A stretch of 64,000 nt of DNA from Histoplasma ohiense (lineage: Eukaryota > Ascomycota > Eurotiomycetes > Onygenales > Ajellomycetaceae): the NCBI GenBank assembly GCA_017607445.1, contig JAEVHH010000001.1, positions 4,526,001 through 4,590,000 on the forward strand, written 5' to 3'. Position numbers and translations under genes: made by a program. The notes beneath the pieces are model-generated. The model was not told the DNA's origin. It worked only from the letters and a program-made list of their open reading frames with translations, and did not search any database. Shown piece by piece: positions 22,440 through 35,273 of the stretch. Every line of letters starts with the position of its first letter. Positions within the stretch are counted from its first letter, which is position 1.

Positions 22440-25400
22440 TATCCCCCCCTACCGGGGTGAGTGAGGACTTGTAGATGTCGAGGGCGGTGGTGTCCTCCAA
22501 GATGGACATGGGTTCCCAGATCAGATGATCATATCCTACTCATTTGACAAGGTATTTGCAGCAGCAGTGATTGGTTCTATTGTCAAGAATTACTTCAATT
22601 TCCCACTTGAGTTTGTTGTCTTCTTCTATGATGATGAGTGGCTGTCAATTGGAGGTTCTCTGTGAGGGGAATGGATCCTCAGCCGCGGGTTGGAGCAGGT
22701 TTGTATGAAAGATATCATGAATGCCAGGTGGGGTGTTGAGTTGATAATCATGTGTGTCTAGCACTTCCTTCACTGTATACTTGGTATGACAGTAATCTAG
22801 TGTACACAAGAGGTGATTCATTCTTATGTTCTTGAGATTCAGTCAGACTTTGTCTTCTATATGATATCAGATTGCAGAACTCCTTCTGATGTTCACTTGA
22901 TTTTTGTAATCTTGCTGAGTGCTGATCATTGAAGCTTCTGCTCATTCACAGACTTTCTTCAGCTTGCTCATGATATTCTCTGCTGTCTGTATGGGGCTGC
23001 AGGTGTGTGTGGTTTCTTGAGGAGTCTTGAGAAAGTCCAGAACCTCTAAGTTGTATCTGTGTAGAAGGAAGAATGGGCTTACATCTGTTGTAGTGAAATC
23101 TCAACTGTTAATCACAATCTCAGCATGTGGCAGCAGATTGCTCCAGTTGTCTTGTGTGTAATTGCAGAACTTACAGAGGATGTTCTTTATCATTTATATC
23201 ATTCTCTCAGTAGCTCCATCAGTCTCTGAGTGATACACCATTGATAACTTTCATTCAATTCTTAATAATTGGCATACACAGGCCCAGAGTGCACTGACAA
23301 ATTGACTGTCTCTATCTGATACAATGAATGAAGACAGACTGTGTATATGATAGAATGAGCTTCTGATGAAGGCATCTGCAACTACTTCAGCATTCATCTT
23401 GTCACAGAGCTGTAGTATTACACCCTTGCTGAGTTGATTGACAATGACTAGAATGTTTGTAGAACCTCCACTTTCAGATAAGAAAACTGCAAAATCAATA
23501 GCTATATCACATCAAGTTCAGTTGGGGACAGGTAGAGGCTTCAGCATTTCTTTTCAGTGTTCACATCATGCCATCACTGAGCCACAGCAATCACAGTTGT
23601 GTACAAACTGGTGTATGTCTTTCAACATATCTGACCAGTAGAATTCTCAGGTGATGATGTTGTACATGATTTCATATCCTGAGTGCTCAGTCATCAGTGA
23701 GTCATGAATTTCTTGCATGATCCATGTTTGTAGGGGTTCTGAATTGGAGACCCATTGTCTATCTCAAAAGTGTAAGCAGTTGTCATCATCAATTGAACAT
23801 GCTGAGATGTCCATTCTTGAGTATACATCTGCAGAAAATCAAGGTGCTTTACTTTGTATGACTTCAGTGACTTGCTGTCAGAATTCATCTGCTTCTGCTG
23901 CTAGTCTTCATTGTTCTTCGAGTGAGGGTTCTTGAGCTCAGGATTGGTTGATATGTACATGGGGTTCATCTGATTGTGTAGGACTTTCTATGATTGTGGG
24001 GTTGATTAACCAATGCTCTTGATGTTTCCATCTGTCATCTAGATCATCAGATGGCATATCTTATTCTCAGTGGGACAGAGCATCCACAAGGGTGTTCTCT
24101 ACTTCAGGTTGATAACAAATTGTGAACAAAAAATGGCTAAGAAACAATGACCAACACATATGCCTCTCAGTGAGCTTACAAGTGGTTGTGAAGTATTCTA
24201 AGTTCTTATGATCAGTAACAATCTCAAACTTCTCAACACTCATAAGTTCAGACTTTCATTCTTTGAGGCATTGTATGATCACTAGAAGCTCCTTGTCATA
24301 GATCTTGTAGTTGCATTCAGCAGATGACATCTTTTTCAAGATGAAGGCACAGAATTGTAGGACACCTTCATTATCATATTGCATTAGTGCCCCATCTACT
24401 ACATAACCCAAGATGTCTGTTTCAAGAATTGTATGCTTATCTGAATCAAATGATTGCAGCATCGGGGCACTTGTGAACATATGCTTCAGCTTTTTGAATG
24501 CTGCGTCCGCTTCATCAGTCCATTGGAATACAGCATCTTTCCGGGTCAGATCTGTCAGTGGTTGTATGATATCAAAGAAGTCTTTGATGAACCTTCAGTA
24601 GAAGTTGACAAATCCTAGAAAGCTTCTAGTCTCTTTTATCAAGACTGATGTCTCTCAGTTGAGGATTGCTTCCATCTTCTTAGAATCCATGCGTACGCCT
24701 TTTTCAGCTTCAATGATGAATCCTAGGTAGGTTGTAGACTTGATCTCGAAGTCACATTTGTCAATGTCCACTTGCAGTCCGGCTTTACATAGGTGGTCAA
24801 GCACTTGTCATATGTGCTTGTGGTGCTCAGTGAGCAGTCCATCGGTGAAGATCAGAATATCATCCATGTATGCTGAGGCAATCTCATCAAGCAGGTCTCA
24901 TAGAGCCCAGTTAATGTATTTCTGGAATGTGCTTGAGGCATTCACTAATCCAAAGGGGGTCACTGTCCATTCATATAATCCATAATGCATACAAAAAGCG
25001 GTTAGCCATTCGTCACCTTCATTAATTCTTATCTTATAGAAGGCCGCAGAGATGTCAAGCTTCATAAATCATTTTGCTTTTTCTATTTGTTCAAGTGTTT
25101 TGTTGATGAGTGGGAGAGGATATCAGTCCTTCCATGTAATCTTGTTGAGTCCTCAGTAGTCAATGCAGAATTGTAAGCCTTCTTCTGATTTCTTTGCAAA
25201 CAGTATGAGTGCTGCAGTGGGTGAGTTGCTAATACAAATGAAGCCTTTGTCCAGTAATCTGTTGAGTGTTTTTCATAGGACAAGGAGCTTGTTGTGCAAC
25301 ATGCTGTAGAGAGGACCCCAGGGCAGTTGCAGGTTCTTACCATCTTTCTTAATGAGCTCAATTGTATGATCTATACTGGGTCCTCAGTGAGAGGGAAGCT

Positions 25401-27071
25401 TTTCAGCTTCTTTCTCATTGAACATGTCTGCGAAGTCTTCATACAATTCGGGTAGTTCCTTGTGCAGTTTCTTGAGGTCTTTGGGTTCTAACTTTTCTAA
25501 TGCTTTTTTGATATCCGCCATGCTAGCAGCAAACACTTGGATGTTCTTCTTCTCATGCACTTGGTGGGTTAGTAGTTTGTACACTTCCACTGATATCTGA
25601 GTGAGATCAGTGGTTCTATCAACATCCTTCTTGTAAACACAGTCACCTTCTGAGAAAATAAGACAGTGGTTGCATGCGTCCAACAAGGTTCCAAATTCTG
25701 TGAGCCATGATAGGCTGAGCATTAGGTTGTATTCAAGGTCTTGTATTTTGTATGCATATACATTCTTTTTCTTGTGTCCTTCTACATTGATGTTAAATCT
25801 TACCATGTTGTAGGAGGCTGATCCTCTGGGGCCATCAAATCCACTGAGCTTACACAGCTTGGAAAAGAGGATACACTGAAGCTTATGCTTCTCAACCAGC
25901 TGGGTGTCTATAAGAGTGTAATGAAGGAAACCACTGTCTACCATTGCTCATACATTGACTAGGCTATTTACAATGACAGGGATCATGATTGCATTCACTT
26001 GCATCTTCTGCTTGAATCTCCAGCTAGCTTTCTGCTCCTTGAGCTCTTGTCCACATTTTAGAACAAGAGCTCATCTTTTCCCTGTTCTTGCCTATCCACG
26101 GGCGACACAGTGTTTACGTGCGTGGGGGGTTTACTCAGAGTGATTGCATTCAAACATTGATTTGTGAAGTGCTCTGACTTGTCACAGTGTATGCAGACTT
26201 CTCTGATGATTTGATCAGTGGCATTCTTCTCTGAGATGTTGGGGACCCTCGGGTGACTTGTGTTTACATGTGGGACCCAGTTCATTGATTCTGATTCAGA
26301 GGTGGGGGGTGCTGCAGAGTGATTTGAGGTGTATGCATTTGTTCAGTGGAATCCTCTGCAATTTTGGAGTGCGCAGAACTGAGACAGGTTGTTGTCCAAC
26401 AGGCAAAGATCAGCACAGAATTCACTGTATGTTGAGAGCTTCAGATGCTCTATGCTTTGATTATGCAACTGAAAGTTCAAATTCTTGAACAGCATGTTGA
26501 TCTTGACAGTGTTGTCTCAGTCTTGCCCACCTGCTTCTAGGAGCTTGCAGTCAAATTCAGAAAGGTAAGTTGCCAACATGATGTCCATCTGACAAGTCTG
26601 ATTAAGCCAGTCTAACGCCTTGGCTTGAAGTGTAGAATTGAGGAAGAGGGAGTTGAGTTGTTGGAAGACTAGCTCTGGTGTATGCTGGTGGTCCTGGCAA
26701 TGGCTCATCCAGGGTTGGAATTTTGCTAACATGTCGCCATCCAACCTGCTATGAATATACCACACTTGGTTGGATAGCGAGCCTATTGCTCATTCATCAA
26801 TGTCCAATTTGGCATTCACTTTTGACTTCCATGCGAGGTAGAGTGCTAGATCTTTCTCATATTTGTTGAGGATTGAAAGCTTCTCTCTTGGGGGCTTTTT
26901 GTGAGGCGCGGGTGTAGAAGGAATGGTGAATGTGGGAGTGCTCATTTCAGCAAGTCATTGTTGCAATTCAGCCATCTGTAGTGTCTGTTGCTGGAGGATG
27001 CTTCATAGATCTAAGTTGTTGTCCACTGTGTTCAGGTGTGGTGGATGTTCATAGAATTGCTTGTAGTTCAT
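22440..27071 (-). pseudogene. gag-pol of element 1, mutated
   Basis: The Gag start MNYKQFY is at 27071. A CCHC zinc knuckle (CIHCDKSEHFTNQC) lies near 26205-26160. The protease DSG motif is near 25940, and RT has an intact YMDDI active site at 24870-24856. RNase H homology is at 24480-24256. The integrase zinc finger (HNCDCC) and core lie at about 23700-23230, and a C-terminal fragment at 22945-22748. Many TGA codons interrupt the frame, commonly where Arg is expected in the family. The protein cannot be translated as one chain. Confidence 0.85.
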
Positions 27072-27475
27072 TTCAATATCTAAGAACATATAATAATAAA
27101 AAAAAGAAAAGGAATACTTGTAGACACTCAGTCCTCTCACAGACACTATTCACAGTGTTGCAGTGCTAAGCTTGATCAAGCTTCTTTGTGAATGCTATTT
27201 GCAGCATTACAGTTCGTAGGCACTTGGGTCTCATAGAACATGGTTGATTGTGTTTTGAATGCTTAGGCATGACAGTCTATATAACTAACAATAAGGGCAC
27301 TCAGGCCCATGAGGGATCTCTTGTAATGACTAGGCACTCGGGCCTGTAAACAACGCACTCAGGCGTAAGAACTGGTAACAACGCACTCGGGCATAAGAAT
27401 TGATAACAACGCACTCAGGCGTAAGAACTAATAACAAGGCACTCAGGCCTTAAACACAGAAGAATCAATTCATAA
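27072..27475 (-). repeat. Leader of element 1 with short tandem repeats
   Basis: Between the 5' LTR and the gag start. About 27290-27457 holds five or six imperfect copies of a roughly 28-nt unit around CACTCAGGCGTAAGAACT. The same array is present in element 2 (40105-40245). It may be part of a leader or packaging region; that is inference. Confidence 0.75.
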
Positions 27476-28009
27476 TGTAACGGGCGTACTTCAATTAACA
27501 ATTTGGTACTATCCTAATTACAGATTACAAATTGATTAAGAAAAGAAAGAGAAAAGAAATCAGAAGAAAAGGTCATACAAAGAGGGTTCTTATAGAGGAA
27601 AGTTCAGAGTGGAAGAATATCAGAAGCCACTCCACAGTGGAGTGCGGAGTGGAAGAACATTAAGAGATATACATAAGAATTGTTAGAAGTTATGTGAGTG
27701 TGGAATGTGAGGCAGGGGAATCATTGAAGGCTACACAGAAGAATCATTAGAGACTACACAAGCACAGAACACAGAGCAGGGGAATATAAGGAGCTACACA
27801 GAAGAATCATTAGAGACTATACAAGTGCAGAGCACAGAGTGGAAGAACATTAAGAGCTACACAGAAGAATCATTAGAAACTACGCGAGCACGGAGCACGG
27901 AGTGGAAGAACATCGAGGGTTACACGAGGTCACAACAGCCAGGAACAAGCGGGTGCAGAAGGGGAGTTGGTTGCATAAGTTAATTACTAACGGGTGCTAA
28001 CCCGTCACA
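27476..28009 (-). repeat. LTR B (5' LTR of element 1)
   Basis: 534 bp, with four 63-bp tandem units at 27659-27911. It keeps several CpGs near its right end (CGAGCACGGAGCACGG), unlike LTRs C and D. Confidence 0.93.
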
Positions 28010-30180
28010 GACAGAGAGCTTATTCAGATTCATTCTTAATCATACACATATCAACTCAAGCTTCTTCACAATCTCTAGAATAGATCTTGATTTCATCATA
28101 CAGTAGCAGCTGAGTATCTCATCAATGATCATCTTTCACTGAAAAAAGAATATATACTCACTATTCTTCTTTCTTCAGCTAGACTTATACAATGACTTCA
28201 GATGCTGCACAGAGAGCTGTTCATTCAATCTCTGTTTCCATTTTTTTCAGAGATCATTAATCAATTGAATCATACAGAAGAGCTGATATGTTCAAATATC
28301 ATTCTCAGTTGACAATGCTGTAGCAGAAGTGATGACAGCAGCAGCAGTGATTGATAAAGAGAAGAATGAAGATACAGATGCAGAGATGAAGAGAATTTCA
28401 ACAGTATCTTTCTATACACAGACAGAAACAGAGATAGACTGAAAGATTCAGAATTCAGTTGTTATTGTATCAATTCCACACTGAATTTTATCAATCTTTT
28501 TCTTCATTTATACATCTCTGATCTTTATCTGATCTACCACCACATTGATCTGTCTCTGTACAATGCTCAGACTCTCAGAAATCTGTGGCACTGAATGTTG
28601 AAGCATTATCTTCTGTGAAGAAATGGAAACTGACTCTGCAGCTCATACAGCATCTGCAAACTGCTCATACTCTGCACACTGAAACACTGAGTCAGTTCAC
28701 AGTGAATGAGTTGGAAATTCCCTCTGAAGAAGAGCAGAGTTCTGTAGTATCACTGTACAAAGATAATCTAACAGCTGCAAAAATCTCTGAGCTGCAAGAT
28801 CATCTGAGTCAAATGAACTTCCACTATCAAGCTGCTTCAGACTCATATCAGAGATCTCAGAAGAAGTGGTAGAGAAGAATCTGTTTTCAGAATGAAATCA
28901 GATAAATCATTCATTCATTCATGATCAGAGAGATTTCTTCAACAGCTCTGATGAAGTGACTGTAGCTTGTGGAAGATAGTAATTATTTAGTAAGCTAGAA
29001 TTGAACTCTGCAATACTCTGTATGAACTCTCTATTGATCTGACTGAGATAGCAGCTGATCAAAGAGTCATTATTTCATCACTCAGCTCTGCAGATGTTGC
29101 TCTCATTCATCTCATTAAACTCTGTCTTCTGTGCATCTGTGAATTGTCTGATGTGAGTCTTCTTCATCATATTCAGTATGTCTGTATATGTAAAGAGCTT
29201 GTTTGTTCACTCAAGATGAGTTCTGTAGAAGATCTACTTGTACAGATTCTCACTCTTAAGTAAGTGGATATTGTATCAGAGCTGACAGTAGTGGAACTGA
29301 AGCAGAGACTTCTATATAATATTTTATCTGTAGAATAGATAGAATGCAATCTGTGATATTGAACAAAGAATATAACTCTTATATCATATAACAGTTGAAT
29401 ATTCAAGTCTGTTGTTCTGATTTGTCTTGCCATTATTCATGATCTGAATAAGAGGTCAGCAGAGTGTTGATCTCTCATTTAACAGCTCAATTGTAAATAG
29501 ATCAGTCAACTGCATCTTTCATCTGAACTGTTCTCTCAGTAGTATATGATGACTTATGAGAAAGTCAGCTGCTGTACAGAGAAGAGACTCAACTGTATAT
29601 CTTTCATTTCTCTGTCACCTCTTTCAGCACTGATATACAAAGTTCATCATATTCAGCTCAGTATAGCTGTTCATCAGAGTGTCTGCATCTCTGTCTACAA
29701 ACTCTGTACATCTTCATACATGCTTTATAGATCTGTGAGTCTTTAACATGTTATTTAAGATCTGATCAACTGAATGAGAATGAGAGTTCTTCTGTCTGCT
29801 CTGCTGTATACAATACAGATCAACAAGAGCTGCTTGATACTGTTTGATCAGATTCTTTTCTATTGTCTGTATAATCTCTTCTTTCTCAGCATTTGTACAC
29901 TTTCTTTTGTGATGGTCTTCTCTGAGTGAATGATTGAGAACTCTCTCACTAAAGAATCAGATTGTCTTCTACTCAGAGACAATCTGATTATCTGAAAACT
30001 TCTTTTCATTACATTATTTCTATCATACAGATAGTGGAGATTGAGCAGCAGTGAGAAGTTAGTCTATCAAATTCTATCTTTTTTCATACACAGAAATAAA
30101 GAAGAAATAGAAACAAAATAAATCTATATATTATCACTCATTTATTCTGCTTCTCTGTATATGCTATCTGTGTATTCTTC
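28010..30180. repeat. Old CpG-depleted repeat, middle segment
   Basis: Continuation of the sequence broken by element 1, itself broken on the right by element 3 (target duplication TCTTC at 30176-30180 and 43269-43273). Almost no CpG. It contains the plus-strand ORF 28585-28872 (listed separately) and scattered short open stretches. I could not assign it to a transposon class. Confidence 0.5.
28585..28872 (+). CDS. Small helical ORF (95 codons) in the old repeat
   Basis: An open frame with ordinary amino-acid composition and coiled-coil-like heptads (KWKLTLQLIQHLQTAHTLH, KISELQDHLSQMNFHYQA), surrounded by non-coding-looking sequence. The first codon is not ATG in good context, and an AG acceptor-like site precedes it, so it could be an exon fragment of a larger decayed gene. 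No family recognised. Confidence 0.35.
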   Translation: MALNVEALSSVKKWKLTLQLIQHLQTAHTLHTETLSQFTVNELEIPSEEEQSSVVSLYKDNLTAAKISELQDHLSQMNFHYQAASDSYQRSQKKW

Positions 30181-30451
30181 TGTAATAGGCGCAACAGAGA
30201 TATCTATATTAGGAAATAGCTATGTGGCGATAGAAGAACACAGAACATGTCAGAATTAATGAAGAGAAACATAGCACACAGCATCATAGGCAGCTGTAGC
30301 ATGTGATGATCGCCTATATAATGCTCACTGATATCCATAGATATTAGGAGATCAGTGATTAGCTTTGAATAATAGAGATTGCTACCTTCTTAACATTCTA
30401 CATATGTACTTCACACTACTTTCATAATTATACCTACAACCATCTCTTACA
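30181..30451 (+). repeat. 5' LTR of element 3
   Basis: 271 bp, same length as the 3' LTR; the two differ by scattered transitions. Contains TATATAATGCTCACTG, a possible promoter TATA region. Confidence 0.93.
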
Positions 30452-30556
30452 ATTCTAATCACTCTAAACTTTATTTGAGTGGTCTGTTGTTACGCACACC
30501 TACAATAAAGCACACAATGTTAGTTAAAACATGCAACATTAGTTAAAACACATAAG
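30452..30556 (+). other. Leader of element 3
   Basis: 105 bp between the LTR and the gag ATG, with a short direct repeat of AACAT(T)AGTTAAAACA type at about 30513-30550. I could not identify the primer-binding tRNA. Confidence 0.5.
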
Positions 30557-33500
30557 ATGGTTTCAATATGTGCAAGATCTCTTGAAAATCAACCTGAATC
30601 TTCTACTGTCTCTGATGATCACAATGTGTGTTTGCAACAGTTGAATGATCAAATTCATGAATGAGAGCAGCAATTAACTATTCTGCATGCACAACAGCAG
30701 CTCAATGAGTTGGAAGTGCAGATTCATGGAGATACTCTCATTGAGTCTCAATTAATTCAGAATATCACCACAGAACCACCGCAAAATCGATCTGTGAATG
30801 ATACAGATGATGATAATGAAACACCATCAAGATTGAAGATTAAGAACTATTATCAAGGAAAAAATATGTTAGAATTCAAGAACTATAAAGATCACATGTT
30901 GACTCTCTTTACACATCATCATCAATATTATTGAAAGGAAGAACACAAGATAAATGATGCTAAACTCTACCTTGACACCCACATTAAGCAGAAATAGTTG
31001 AATTTTGTATCATTGTATGAGAGACATGGAGGAGCAACACTGTTGACTTTTGATGATATGTTATCACATCTAGAAATGCAAATTAATGATTCACAGAACC
31101 AGTGCTGATTGGCAAGTCAAAAATTTCAAGATGCAAAGCAACAAGAATGGCAATTGATACACAATTTCTCTAAATATCTCAAAAACTGAGAATACTACTT
31201 ACCCCCATATAGTGAAGAACAAAGAATGGATAACTTGTGTAGTAAGGCATTGAAGGTATTACACACTGAACTCAACTGTTGAAATCAAGAGCCTCAGAAC
31301 TACAAAGAGTTGCTTCAAACTCTACAGACTCTCAAGGAAAATATGCTGAAGCAACAGCATACTATTCACAAAGAAAGACCTGCAATATTCATAGAGAATC
31401 AGCATCATTCTAATAAATCTAGCAACTGTCAGAACAAGAGGAAACAAGAGAAACAAACAGATTCAACTGAACAAATCAAGAAAGATAAATATAACTGAAT
31501 GAAGAAGTGTTCTCACTGCCATAAGAAGGGTCATATTGCAAATGATTGTTGAATGTTACACTCTGAAAAGCACAATCAAGTTCAACAAGTAAAAAACCAG
31601 CAATTCCAATTGTAGAAGCAGCTGCTGCATTGGGAATACAAACAACTAGACTGTGAGATAAACAATTATTGACAATGAATACATGAATGCTGACAGAAGC
31701 AGAATGGTTGATGGTGTGGACACTAGTGGATTCTGATGTGGATGTGAACTTTGTGTCCCACACCTGGGCATCAAAATATTTCTCAAAGGCAGAAGGTAAA
31801 TCAAAAGTAGTGGAAGCAGTTGATAATCATAAGATTAAATCATATGAACAACAAAGAGCTGCAATGAAGATTATCAATGATGAACATGTTCTCCAAGAAG
31901 GATTCCACCATTTCAAAGAGACCAACATTAGCAGATATGATATAATTTTGAGCATGTCTTGATTGAAAGCTGTGAACCCTGATATTGACTGGGTGTGAAG
32001 ATGCTGAATCTATAGAAAAGCATCAAATATTAACCACATACATCTGAATACTGCTAAAGAATTCACAACACTAATTGATGATGGTAATATTATATTCACT
32101 GCCTTACCATTATGAGCTGCGAGTGCAGCAACTGAGCCAAATATCTCAGATGATTATAAAGATTATCTTGATGTATTCTGAGAAGATATATCTGATGCAG
32201 AACATGCATCTCATGATCATGTCATAGAGCTCAAACCTGGCAAGGAACCTCCATATTGATCAATATATAATCTATCACCTCAAGAACTCTCTGTCCTCTG
32301 AGAATATATTGAAAAGATGTTAGAGAAGAATTGAATACATTCATTCAAGAGCCCAGCTGGCATGCCAGTATTATTCACACCCAAGAAAGATGGAACCCTG
32401 TGTCTTTGTGTGAATTATTGAGGATTGAATGAAATAATGATCAAGAATCAATACCCACTGCTCTTGATAAGTGAAATACTTGATAGATTAGCAGGTGCCA
32501 AGATATATACACAACTGAATCTCAGAGACATGTATCATAGAATTTACATACAAGCAGAGAATGAGTGGAAAACAGTATTTCAAACACAATATGAACACTT
32601 TGAATATCTAGTCTTATCTTTTGGGCTAACCAATGTCTCTGTGATCTTTCAATCTTATATCAACAAAGCCCTCAGCAATCTTTTAGATGTATATTGTGTG
32701 GCTTATCTTGACAATATCATAATCTATTCAAACATGCTTGATGAACATGTCGTCCATGTTAAGAACGTGCTGGAATGGTTAAGGTGATGGAGACTATATG
32801 TCAAACTTAGTAAGTGTATGTTCCACACAACAGAAATTGGATTTTTGGGTTTTGTGGTTACCACACAGAGCATTACTGTCAAGAAACACCATGTCAACAC
32901 AATTCTAGATTGGCCAGAACCACAAACTATAAATGAATTGCAAATATTTCTAGAATTCATCAATTTCTATTGTCAATTCATATACAAGTTCTCAATAATA
33001 ATGGCACCTCTGACTGAATTGTTAAAAGATTATGAAACAAAAAGGGGGAAGAATAACACACCTGTTCAGTTAGACAAAAACTGCAAGCATGCAATTTTGC
33101 AGTTAAAAGAATGCTTTACAAAAGCACCATTGTTGATCCACTTTGATCCACAGCAAAAACTCTGTATAGAAACAGATGAATCTGATGTTGCAATCACTGC
33201 AGTAATATCACAATTAATGAATGATGATCACTGACATCTGATCACATTCTGGTCTAGAAAGCTCACAGAAACAGAAAGATGTTATCAAACATATGATCTA
33301 GAAATGTTGCTGATTGTAGAAGCTTTCAGACAATGACATTACTACTTACATAATAGCAGGCACTCAATAACTGTTTTATCTGACCATATCAATCTCCAGC
33401 ATTTCATGACAATGAAGCAGCTAAATGAGTGTCAGATTCACTGAATGGAAATGCTCTCAGCATTTGATTTTGAAATAGAGCACTGTTCTGAGAAAAATAA

Positions 33501-34802
33501 TCCCACAGATGCATCAAGTCATTGCTCAGATTTTGTAAAACACACAGCTCTCTTGACAGAGCTCTCTACTCTGCAAGAGAAGCTGCATAAGAGGATCTTT
33601 AAGTCACTAAAGACAAAAGAAAACACAAAGTTAGATCAATGTGTCAAGATGATGTGAAAAGATCTACAAGCTAATGAAAATTGTTGGATGAAGAGACTTA
33701 TAGTCATCAATGACAACCACCTCTGCAGAATAAAGAACACATCTGCAGATGAGAACAAGATTGCAGACATTACAGAGTTAAATCTAGAGACTCTGATGCC
33801 ATGAATTCTAGCTGTCAAGGTATTTGAGTCTGAGACAGTCTATTGTGAAGAGGTAGTCAAATCTATCATTGAACTCTTACTGCAGATTCAGAATAGAGAC
33901 ACTGACATATCTGAACTTTGCAGAAGATTAGAGATGAGTGACACTAGTGTAGATAATTATTCAATCTGAGCAGTAGATAAAGATGGCCTGCTCAGAAAAG
34001 ATGATAAAGTCTACATATCACAAGATAAGACTGTAAGACATGAAATAATGAAAATGAACCACAATGATCCCCAAGGTGGCCATTTTGAATGTGACAAAAT
34101 CATCAAAGCAATCAAACACAAGTACTTGTGGCATGGTATGAGTGATGAGATTGCAGAATATGTGAGAACTTGTGATGTTTGTCAATGTGTCAAGATACCA
34201 CAGCACAAGCTGTACAGGTTGCTACAATCACATTCAGTGCCAGATAAGAAATGGCATACAATTAGCATGGACTTTATTGAAGATCTGCCAGATAATAAAA
34301 AGGGAAGTCAAATCTATAATGCTATTGTTGTATTTGTTGATTTATTCATCAAATGAATCATAATTGTGCCCACATCTTCAGAGCTAGATGCAGAAGAACT
34401 TGTGAACATTATTGTATGAAGAGTTGCAAAGAACTTTGGCCTATCTGCGAACATTATTAGCAACTGAGATTCATTAATAAATAGCAAGTTTTAATTGACA
34501 TTGTGTTACCTGCTTCATGTTTGATGAAAATTATTGACAGCATTCCACCCGCAAACTGATGGCCAAACAGAATGATTGAATCAGATGATTGAACATTATC
34601 TTCACACATATTGCAGCTATCAGCAAGATAATTGGATAGAATGGATTTCTCTGGCACAATGGGCATATAACAATGTCTTTCATGCATTGATAAAAATGAC
34701 ACCATCTGAAGCAATGATCGGCCGACCAACTGAACTTCGCATAGACATGGAACCCCCAAGCACAGGTGTGTCAAAATCAGCAATGAAACAAGTGGAATGG
34801 AT
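30557..34802 (+). pseudogene. gag-pol of element 3, part 1 (up to the element 2 insertion)
   Basis: Gag start MVSICARS at 30557; CCHC knuckle CSHCHKKGHIANDC at about 31508-31550; protease-like LVDSDVDVNFV at about 31726. RT at about 32330-32790 has the active site changed to YLDN (32704-32718). RNase H-like sequence is at about 33120-33520. The integrase zinc finger (HNDPQGGH then CDVC) is at about 34060-34185, and the DDE core at 34260-34600 (MDFIEDLP, HPQTDGQTE). TGA stops fall repeatedly where the family has Arg, for example in VNY-stop-GLNE (RT) and TE-stop-LNQ (integrase). The reading frame resumes exactly at 40749 beyond element 2. Confidence 0.88.
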
Positions 34803-35273
34803 TGTAACAAGTGTACTTCGATTAACGATTTGATACTATCCTAATTACAGATTACGAATTGATTAAGGAAAGAAAGAGAAAAGAAATCAGAAGAAAAGGT
34901 TGTATGAAGAGGGTTCTTATAGAGGAAAGTTCAGAGTGGAAGAATATCAGAAGCCACTCCACAGTGGAGTGTGGAGTGGAAGAACATTAAAAGATATGTG
35001 TAAAAATTGTTAGAAGCTATGTGAGTGTGGAACATGGGGCAGGGGAATCATTGAGAGCTACACAGAAGAATTGTTAGAGACTATATAAGTGCAGAACACA
35101 GAGTGGAAGAACATAAAAAGCTACACAGAAGAATCATTAGAAACTATATGAGTGCAGAGCACAGAGCAGAAGAATATCAAGAATTACATGAGATCACAAT
35201 GGCCAGAAATGAGCAGATGTAGAAGGAGAGTTGATTGTGTAAGTTGATTACTAATGAGTGCTAATCCATCACA
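34803..35273 (-). repeat. LTR C (3' LTR of element 2)
   Basis: 471 bp, 63 bp shorter than LTRs A and B because it has three 63-bp tandem units (34986-35175) rather than four. Confidence 0.93.

Larger units (their letters stand above)
21905..28009 (-). mobile_element. LTR retrotransposon, element 1 (Ty3/gypsy type)
   Basis: Bounded by two 534-bp LTRs (21905-22438 and 27476-28009) beginning TG and ending CA, and flanked by a perfect 5-bp duplication GACAG (21900-21904/28010-28014). Total length 6105 bp. Coding order on the minus strand is gag, CCHC knuckle, protease, RT, RNase H, integrase, which gives the Ty3/gypsy arrangement. The purine tract next to the left LTR (minus strand AGGGGGGATAA, 22439-22449) is the polypurine primer, confirming orientation. 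It keeps more CpG than its sister element 2, so it appears younger or less mutated. Confidence 0.93.

Noticed and set aside
30557..34802. TGA read as a sense codon (alternative genetic code) because so many TGA interrupt otherwise good retroelement proteins
   Set aside because: Host genes in the same window use TGA as a normal stop and contain no internal TGA. The retroelement TGAs sit at CpG-mutable CGA positions and occur together with other CpG transitions.
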